Source: Suillus spraguei (taxonomy: Eukaryota > Basidiomycota > Agaricomycetes > Boletales > Suillaceae). Taken from it: a DNA stretch of 64,000 nt. How positions within the stretch are numbered: position 1 is the first letter of the stretch; the number at the start of each line of letters is the position of its first letter. Positions 57,540 through 64,000 of the stretch are shown here, piece after piece. The stretch covers positions 1-64,000 of the forward strand of contig JABCPU010000306.1 in NCBI GenBank assembly GCA_016800925.1, written 5' to 3'. Both the position numbers and the translations under genes were made by a program. Under the pieces are notes generated by a model. That model was not told the origin of the DNA. It did no database searches and saw only the letters and a list, made by a program, of their open reading frames with translations.

Positions 57540-58964
57540 GGATATTGCAGGTGGCTGACTTGGGGCTAGGGAATCCGTATTTGGTTCTGGCGGCGTCGTG
57601 AGCTTGGGGACAACATCTCCTGGTGTATCCAAGAGGAGTGTTTCTGAACCTTGAGGCACATGTCGCCTTTGAGAGTGGTTCATAACAACATCAACCATAG
57701 TGGGTACGATTTCCTCTTGGTTGAGTTCTTTAGCATCTGTAGGCACCGAAATCTCAGTAAAAGACGAGGTACCCGGCAGATCAACGGCATTCGCAGGAGT
57801 TGCAGGCTCGTTTACTGTAGTCGGTTCACTAGATGCCGGTCGTAGAGGTATCCTTCCTGGCATGCGAGATGGCCGTATTTTCTCCGCAGGCGGTCCCGTC
57901 ACATCATTTGAAACATTAGGCGCACTGGGTGGCCCGGGAGCAGCAGGACTTAAAGGCTTTGAGTCAGGAGAAGCTGCAGGCTGATGATGCGCCTTAAACC
58001 ATTCGAGGTCACGGTGTTTGAGGTGCTCAGATAGTGAAGATGTCAGAGATTGGCGCTTTGGCTGCAGTTTTGGAAGGGGTTTCTGGATAGAGGCACTGGT
58101 CGGGGTGGGTGTCCATGCGAATATCTGAGCAGGGTATAGATGTGGTCGAAATGTGCATTGTAGTCTATAAATTTATATGTCAAACCATGAATAAACAGCG
58201 CGTGCACACCTTACAGGTGATTGAACTGAAGGTTCCGCTTGCGTAGTATTAAGAATAGTACTAGGAAACATTGAGTTTGCGCTTGGAGTCGCATCCCGGG
58301 CAATTGTGATTACTGAGGTAGTGTCCCAAAACAAGATCATGACATTGATGTTCAGGTTTAATAAATGCCTGCGTACTTGTATTCTTGAGTCGTGGCTTCG
58401 CCTTCAGCTCGGACAGGATATGTGATTCTAGCCGAAACCCGAGAGGAACTTTGGATCAAGTCGTGGAGTCGGACTACGTGACAAAATTGACAAACAGCCG
58501 AATACTTGGTGAGAATCAACACGTATATTGCAGGTCCTCCTCAGTGAAAAGCGGCAAGAAAGGAATCACAGCGCGAATTAAGGCCTGATATATGTCCATC
58601 GCGGCCACTGCTGACGATTCTATATGGAGAAACCTTGTCGTAAAGGTCTGGTGGGCAATCTGTCCAGTACAAGATGAACAAATAGAGCAGAAAGCGATAC
58701 ATCTACACACCTCGAAGAGCAAAACAATCTGGTGTTAGGGGTCAAAAGTAGTTATTGAGTCTTGCTTCTGTCAAGCCGATCGAGAATTCTAACACTTACA
58801 TTACGTAGAGCGTCAGGATAGTACGCTTTCTCAGAACCCAACCAGTTCTTCAGCTTATTGGCAGTATTTATATACTCGTTGACGTCTTTTGATGCAAGCC
58901 TGGTTGCAAAGACCGGAAAAATCTTCGCGTTGTCGGCGACGGCAGTCTGTGGACGAGAACTCAT
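57540..58964 (-). pseudogene. Unidentified block gene, copy C2, 5' part
   Basis: It starts MSSRPQTAVADNAKIFPVFA (58964) and follows B exon by exon to RLKNTSTQA (58389-58366). Unlike B it continues: TTSVITIARDATPSANSMF, an intron, KPLPKLQPKRQSLTSSLSEH, LKHRDLEWFKAHHQPAASPD, then VTGPPAEKIRPSRMPGRIPL as in copy A, to DSLAPSQPPAIS, where similarity to A ends at about 57540 and an unrelated tail closes the frame at 57480. C2 therefore shows that the MSSRPQ part and the VTGPP part are one gene, and that A and B carry different internal deletions. Function unknown. Confidence 0.6.
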
Positions 58965-59233
58965 GAAGTCCTTGGATGCTGATGAAGCCGCAGAAAGCTG
59001 TTGGACTACACGGAATTGACTATCTGTAAAATGTTTAAAGGCTTAGACGCCCCATCAATCTTGTGGTCGTTATAGTTGTCATATCAAAAGAGTCCAAGTT
59101 GTACAGCCGCAACAAAGGCAAACAGTCTCAGACCAACTTGTCGGCATACTTTCTACACTAGTACTTTATGTAATTACGTATACTGAACATATTCTATGTA
59201 TTGTTTTTCGTGTTCACGCTGCGTCGTCAACAA

Positions 59234-59967
59234 TCATAGCCACTCCACAGTCTAAAAATGAAATCAACCTTAACTCGGATGAGACAAAATGACAGGACTT
59301 ACAGCAGGGGGCTTCGAAGATATATCATAAGTGACACGATTGATCCCACTTACTTCGTTAGACGATATCCGACGCAAGACTTCGGGAGGGAACGCATACC
59401 TTGAAAATCAAGTTAGCATCGAACAGGACTAAAAAGTAAGACAAAACATACCAATCGGCAGTCATGAAGTCTTCCGACGTCACCGCCCTCAGAGCAATTA
59501 CCTGTGAAATATGTTAAGGCAGTAAAAGAGTGTGTGTGGTCCTCCAAACCTGCTCGTATGTGCGTTTGTCACCCATCACGCCTACAGCTTTCACCGGAAG
59601 CAAGATGGTCATGGCCTGGCTAATTTGATTGTAGAGGTTCGCCTTGCGGATCTCCTCGATATAAATATGAATATGATCCGCTTGTTGCAGGATCTTTACC
59701 TGTTCACATGTGACTGGACCCAACGAATGGCCAGACCAGGACCTGTGAAAGGATGACGTTGAACCAGAGGTGCTGGTATCGACGGGAGTCTCCCAAGTGC
59801 ATGGACTTCATCTACGTAGAATGGTCAGTGTAATCAATAATATGGGATTCCACTAGTCGAACCTTTGAAGAGCTTGCGCAGGGGTTCAATTAACTTCAAC
59901 TTCATGTCCTTGAGAAGCCCACCAACGCTGTGATGTGTCTTTATGGTTGCACTAGGGCCCTTAAAGC
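59234..59967 (-). pseudogene. GMP synthase 3' part, block C2 copy
   Basis: From 59967 it reads [31 protein letters not shown], intron, [48 protein letters not shown], intron and on to TVEWL at 59234. It shares with A the four-base loss near 59727 that B does not have, and has a six-base (atatga) insertion at [11 protein letters not shown]. The ATP-PPase P-loop and the GATase are absent; similarity starts abruptly at 59967. Confidence 0.85.
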
Positions 59968-60750
59968 TGAAAATTCCCCTGCTCCTTGTAAAGCACTAGA
60001 CAAGTGTTCACTTCACCGAGTATGACACGCTATCAATGCATTGGCCATTCTAGGATACTTCGCGCGCCCAAATATCGTAACAGGCGGGACCCTTTTGTTT
60101 GTACAACTCCACAACTAAACAAAGTGGTGAGGGGAACAAAATGAAATCTGGCCTATCGATATGAAAGTAGCTGTAATGGCTCCCAACTTCCACAAACCGG
60201 CCGCAGTCCCGGTGCCGCGTCTCCACGCAGGCAATTGGCATTTGCCGTGAATAATGATATCATTCCCACGAGCTTGCGGGTTTCATTACCACCAGTCGTC
60301 ATCTCGTGCCATCGTACTATGGATCTTTTACAGCAGATGCAAGAATAAGCCAGATGACCTAGAGCTACAGTCGGTGTTGTGGTTGAATCAGTGCTTGTGA
60401 AAACCTACTATCTTTATTTAACACTGTAAATCTAACATCTCCCCGCTACACACACATGAACTTGTTCCCAGCAGCTTATCGAGTAGCGACGCCTGCCGGC
60501 TTATCAGTCAGCCATCCTAGTGGAGTGTGCAGGGACCCGCTTCGGGGCCCGGCTCCACTGCCTAGAGATAAAGGCTTTGCCGATGCAAATGAGTTCCTTC
60601 TGGCCTTCGAAGCTAGCTTCACTACCAAGGATTTGGTAATATCAGGAAGACATCGTCCCTGTACATGACCATTCCAAATATGAATGCCAAATTTGAAAAT
60701 GCATAAGGCCATCGTGACGCATGAGATGAAGGATGAACTGCAAAAATCAT
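59968..60750. other. No recognisable gene
   Basis: Short ORFs (60050-60241 -, 60456-60668 +) without family motifs. The right end may include the downstream part of the AP-3 sigma relic. Confidence 0.4.
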
Positions 60751-61030
60751 ATGGACCTGAGTTGCTGATTTCATCTCCATTGGTCTCCAAGACAAGACCA
60801 CCTTGTATGATTTCTGCAAGAATATGATGCGCCTGGGCAGCCGCAACCATTGGCTGTCGGAGGGTAACCATATAAAACTAATGGAACTCACTTCATCAAA
60901 ATAAAACCCTAGGTCCAGTTCGCAGGCATTCTCAAAGTGCCGACGAGCCCTTCTACAAAAACCTAGAACAGTTTGCCACAACATGGGTATGACTGCGGGG
61001 GCGATATTCACTTGTATCAAGTCTAGCTGG
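60751..61030 (-). pseudogene. AP-3 adaptor complex sigma subunit fragment
   Basis: The minus strand reads LDLIQ, intron (gtgaatatcg to ctgttctag), VFVEG, a frame change, HFENACELDLGFYFDE, intron (gtgagttcca to gctgcccag), AHHILAEIIQGGLVLETNGD, EIS. The wording matches sigma-adaptins, with the CELDLIFHFD..HHILAEIIQGG(L/M)VLETN region of AP-3 sigma, which sorts cargo to the vacuole. The N-terminal longin fold strands before LDLIQ are not found and the C-terminal tail diverges after EIS. It is a short relic with retained introns. Confidence 0.65.
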
Positions 61031-61439
61031 AGAGTTTTTAGTCAACATAGTGGAACGTGCCTCTCGACGTCACTTTGTACGTACTCATCCTTTTCCTTTA
61101 CATATGCAATCACTCCCTGCTACACACCTCATACACGTTTACCTTTGATTCTCCGTCTCAATCAGCATGTTAATTCTTCCGTCGAGTCTTTTGATCCAAG
61201 ACTGAGGTGAGCTGCCTTATTCCGGGCTCTATGTACACCCTTGGCAGCACTTTTTAGACCTTCCCACGGTCTTTCAGACTGGGTTTCTTGGTGTGCGCTA
61301 ACCTATCTCCAAGACGTCCCTCCTGAAAGAACCTCCCGCCCATTGCCTCCAGATTCTACTGAATTTTCCTACCAAGGTACGTGACCCTCACCTTTGTAAA
61401 CTGACAAATACTATTCTTCTAAAGGAGGTCTGAGAGGAG
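61031..61439. other. No recognisable gene
   Basis: About 400 bases with only short ORFs. The right edge passes into the minisatellite. Confidence 0.35.
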
Positions 61440-61655
61440 TGTCTGCGAGGCTTGGGAGGATCGTTGAGGAGGTTTGAGAGAGTTGTGAGGGAGGTTTGAG
61501 AGGGTCGTATGAGAGGTTTGAGAGGGTCGTATGAGAGGTTTGAGAGGGTCATTGGAGAGGTTTGAGAGGGATGTCAGGGAGGTTTGGAAGGGTCTTCAAG
61601 GAGGTTTGAGAAGGTCGTCGAGGAGGTTTGAGAGGGTCGTCGAGGAGGTTTTTGG
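61440..61655 (+). repeat. 22-base minisatellite, about nine units
   Basis: Units of the form gaggtttgagagggtcgtat plus ga repeat head to tail from about 61469, with decayed units before that (gaggcttgggaggatcgttgag). Because 22 is not a multiple of three, the plus-strand ORF here (61531-61860) cycles through three peptide readings and is not evidence of a gene. Confidence 0.9.
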
Positions 61656-62114
61656 GGGGGAACATTTGCGATGTTTTGGAGGACTGTCACGTATTCACTT
61701 ATGTTTTCCGTTTGTTTTTTCAACGGGTGTTCCGCTCGACACTCGTGCTTGTAGTAGTGGTGAAAATTTCACACATTGGTTCAAGCAACATACTCAATGT
61801 ATTGGATGGATGGTAACAGCACGACAAGATGTTGAACTACATACAGAAGTACTAGGATGAATTAAAAGGGTCAGGTACGAGAAATAAAACACATCGAGGG
61901 CAGTCACGGTGCATATGAGAGCGGCATAAACGCAGAACAGCAGAACAAGAAACAAAACACATCGAAGGTGGTGCAGAAGAGAGCGGCATACTAAAAAGGC
62001 AGAATAGCAGAACAGGGATGGGCAGGAAGGTGGAAATGACCGGACTACAACTTGGACGACAAAAAATAGAAAGCATAATAATGAACCGGGGGGCTAAAGG
62101 AGATACATACGGTC
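61656..62114. repeat. 3' flank of the next gene with a ~70-base imperfect direct duplication
   Basis: At about 61882-61945 and 61950-62012 the same order recurs: agaaayaaaacacatcga, then gagagcggcata, then gcagaayagcagaac. No ORF is conserved. It probably lies in the 3' untranslated region or just beyond. Confidence 0.6.
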
Positions 62115-63971
62115 AAGTAGAAGGAGGCGCCTTGCCTGGGTACTCTGCCTGAGAGCTCGAGTTGGGACTTGGTCCATAGTATGGACTGCGTGAATCGTGA
62201 CCGGCCCACCTGGAGTCCGCGGTGTATCCAGGTCGTCTCCCATGAGCATGGGGGTCAGGATAGTAACCTCTGCTGTGCTGGGGAGGCATTCCATGGCTAC
62301 GATCGTCAAAATCACCACGGGGAGGGTATCCATATTCACGGCGCGTGTATCCATAGTCCATAGCCGGGCTATATCTGTCATGGTCGGAGTATGCCTGCGA
62401 GCGACTGCGCTCCCGTTCCATGCCATGGTCTGTGCTGGATTCTGCCACTGGGGACAAATCTCGTGTAGGGTTGCGAGTATCGTAGTGCTCAGGAGGGCTT
62501 TCGTGACCATGGCCATTGCCATTGTGATGATAGTATAGATCATGTGGATGGAGGCGTTGGTAATCCTGCAGCTGCCAAGACATTAATTTAATCATGCAAA
62601 AATCAGAGTGTATCACTTACTGGATAGGATGCGTCATGAGTACCACGACCAGGCATACGAGGATCATGCACCTCTCGATTAAGGCGTTCACGAGGGTCAG
62701 GAGGGAAAGGACCGCGGGGGTCAGGAGGAAATGGACCACGGGAGTCAGGAGGGAGAGGCCCACGAGAGCCATAGAAAGGATAATTCCTTCGATCACGATG
62801 GAAATTATCTGGAAGATCTTGACGGATGGGTTCACGAGAAACTTGACGGTCGGGTTCACGAGATGCGTGACGGTCGGGTTCATGAGATAGTTGATGGACA
62901 GGTTCACGAGGATCGCGGATTTCACGATGGAGATGCTCTCGACGGCGCATGGACTCCTCAGATTGGCTATCAGTGTTCATGGGGAGGTTGTGGGGCTCCG
63001 GTGGTGCTCGACTGGTCAAGCCGTCATCCAAGGTACCTCGGCTCACCAATCCATTACCTCCATTACCTCCTCCTCCTACATCACCGCCTCCTCCTACTAC
63101 CACTACCACCCCTCCTCCCGATCCTCCAGGAGGCACAGGAAGATGCTCTGCGGGCAAAGATGTGTCTGGTTGCCCCAGAACTTGGCCAATATCGCTGGCA
63201 ACATCATGTTGAACTGCGTCTGAAGTTGATGTAGACCGCAGGAGTGCACCGTTCACCTCCGTGTTTGGCTGTGACAGTGGTGCAGCCGCCTCCTCAGTAG
63301 TATCTGCAGGCACATCTGCAGAACTTGTCGCAGAGTTGTCTGCGCTCCTTGGAAAGAGTTTCTGGGACTTGGCTTCGATCCTGTCGTCAATAGCGTCAGA
63401 GTCGCCATCGGAGTATATGGTACGAAGGGCCCGGCCATGACGAGACGTTGGCTTTGTCTTCGAATGAGAACCCTTCATAACTGGTCGTGCTTTGACACGA
63501 CCTATAAAATCAAATGTTAGCCCACTGAAATAAATAGATAGATGATGTCGTACCTTTGGTGTTCGCAGGTTGCTCAGAAGGGCCGTCACGAAGGCGCATA
63601 GTAGTAGTCGCAAGGAGGTCTTGATCGTCGCCGGATGACTCTACTGTCACAGGGGATAATGGTCCTCCTTTTGTTGGTGATTGTAACGGCGCTGGTGTCT
63701 CCTTTGATTGTGCACCTGTCCTCCCTGCTTTTGGGAGAATGTCTACAGGTGATATGCGCTTCTTTGATGCACGCAGCTCACCACTGGACTTCCGCTTCTT
63801 CCTCTTTCCGTGAGACGCATCCTCATACTCCGACTCAGAGTCCTGTTGGTGATGGTCGTTTGTGTCTTGAGAATCGGGGGAAGAGGATCGAACATCGATC
63901 ACCTCGCGAGCTGGCGGCCAGGCAACAACCTTAAAAGGCCGTGATGGGGGAGGTACTACCTCAAGACGCAT
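62115..63971 (-). CDS. Long disordered Pro/Arg/His/Asp-rich protein, 3' part
   Basis: The frame enters from beyond the window (VGKSVMRLEVVPPPSRPFKV). Exon A has acidic and basic patches: DQDSESEYEDASHGKRKKRK is approximated by SESEYEDASHGKRKKRKSS, then SKKRISPVDILPKAGRTGA. An intron (gtacgacatc to attttatag) leads to exon B: RVKARPVMKGSHSKTKPTSR, a Gly/Val run, then Arg/Asp/Pro-rich repeats (EPDRHASREPDRQVSREP; RGPFPPDPRGPFPPDPRE). A second intron (gtaagtgata to cttggcag) leads to exon C, His/Tyr/Pro-rich (LQDYQRLHPHDLYYHHNGNG, YGYTRREYGYPPRGDFDD), ending AEYPGKAPPST. Basic KKRK clusters suggest a nuclear protein, which is inference. The family cannot be named from this part. Confidence 0.65.
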
Positions 63972-64000
63972 AACAGATTTCCCTACTGAAGTGGTAGATT

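Noticed and set aside
46044..58389. Giant transposon with a 24-base target duplication
   Set aside because: C2 continues through the 24-mer into sequence native to the gene as judged from copy A, no terminal repeats are seen at the interval ends, and no recombinase gene lies inside. Kept only as a competing explanation.
61531..61860. Arg/Glu-rich 109-residue ORF
   Set aside because: Its first half is the translation of the 22-base minisatellite and the rest has no family resemblance.

Overview
The window looks like nuclear DNA of an agaricomycete (mushroom-forming basidiomycete), probably from a repeat-rich genome such as an ectomycorrhizal Agaricales species. The evidence is genes broken by many 45-80 base GT...AG introns, agaricomycete-type F-box proteins, an aspartic peptidase, a P450, several uncharacterised multicopy families typical of Agaricomycetes, and Tc1/mariner and Tnp2-like transposase debris. 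Genus-level assignment is inference.

Only a few genes read cleanly. These are ATP adenylyltransferase (26995-28327, -), an F-box protein (28436-29267, -), a REase-like plus kinase-like gene (15766-17817, -), phosphomannomutase (42673-43764, -, one splice site unresolved), a three-exon coiled-coil gene (55939-57402, -) and the 3' part of a long disordered protein (62115-63971+, -). Much of the rest is a graveyard of host-gene fragments: SNF2 helicase, S28 peptidase, A1 aspartic peptidase, cytochrome P450, an MDR reductase, SEC23, XRN1, RPN6, AP-3 sigma and GMP synthase.

The main organiser is a multicopy block: GMP-synthase pseudogene, then an unidentified gene, then a DHA2-type MFS transporter. 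Copy A is at 8301-14920 (+), copy B at 19388-24060 (+), copy C1 (MFS part) at 43879-46069 (-), copy C2 (GMP synthase and the 5' part of the unidentified gene) at 57540-59967 (-), and copy D (MFS 3' end) at 52996-53697 (+). The copies share old lesions, such as an Arg in place of the GATase catalytic Cys in both A and B, so the block spread after it died. Individual indels conflict about which copies are sisters.

Layout: 1-1500 is a ~297-base tandem repeat; 1.7-6.4 kb holds gene fragments; 6.6-8.1 kb has palindromes and a 42-base minisatellite open on both strands; 8.3-15.3 kb is block A, followed by a Tc1 5' end and the REase/kinase gene; 18-19.3 kb is a transposase relic and a tandem array of tRNA-like Pol III modules; 19.4-24.1 kb is block B; 24-30.6 kb contains ordinary genes and relics; 30.6-34.4 kb shows no recognisable gene; 34.5-43.8 kb mixes SEC23 debris, unknown families and PMM; 43.9-60 kb is a nested zone containing C1, a 578-base perfect-length inverted repeat, an XRN1 fragment bracketed by inverted 52/53-base repeats, a complete 1039-base Tc1 derivative with TA duplications, an RPN6 pseudogene and C2; 60-64 kb has an AP-3 sigma relic, a 22-base minisatellite and the disordered protein gene.

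The most unusual structures are the tandem tRNA(Ser)-like array, the XRN1 fragment inside paired inverted repeats, the two-strand-open minisatellite, and the REase-kinase gene abutting a broken Tc1 transposase. All calls are from reading the sequence by eye. No database search was run.
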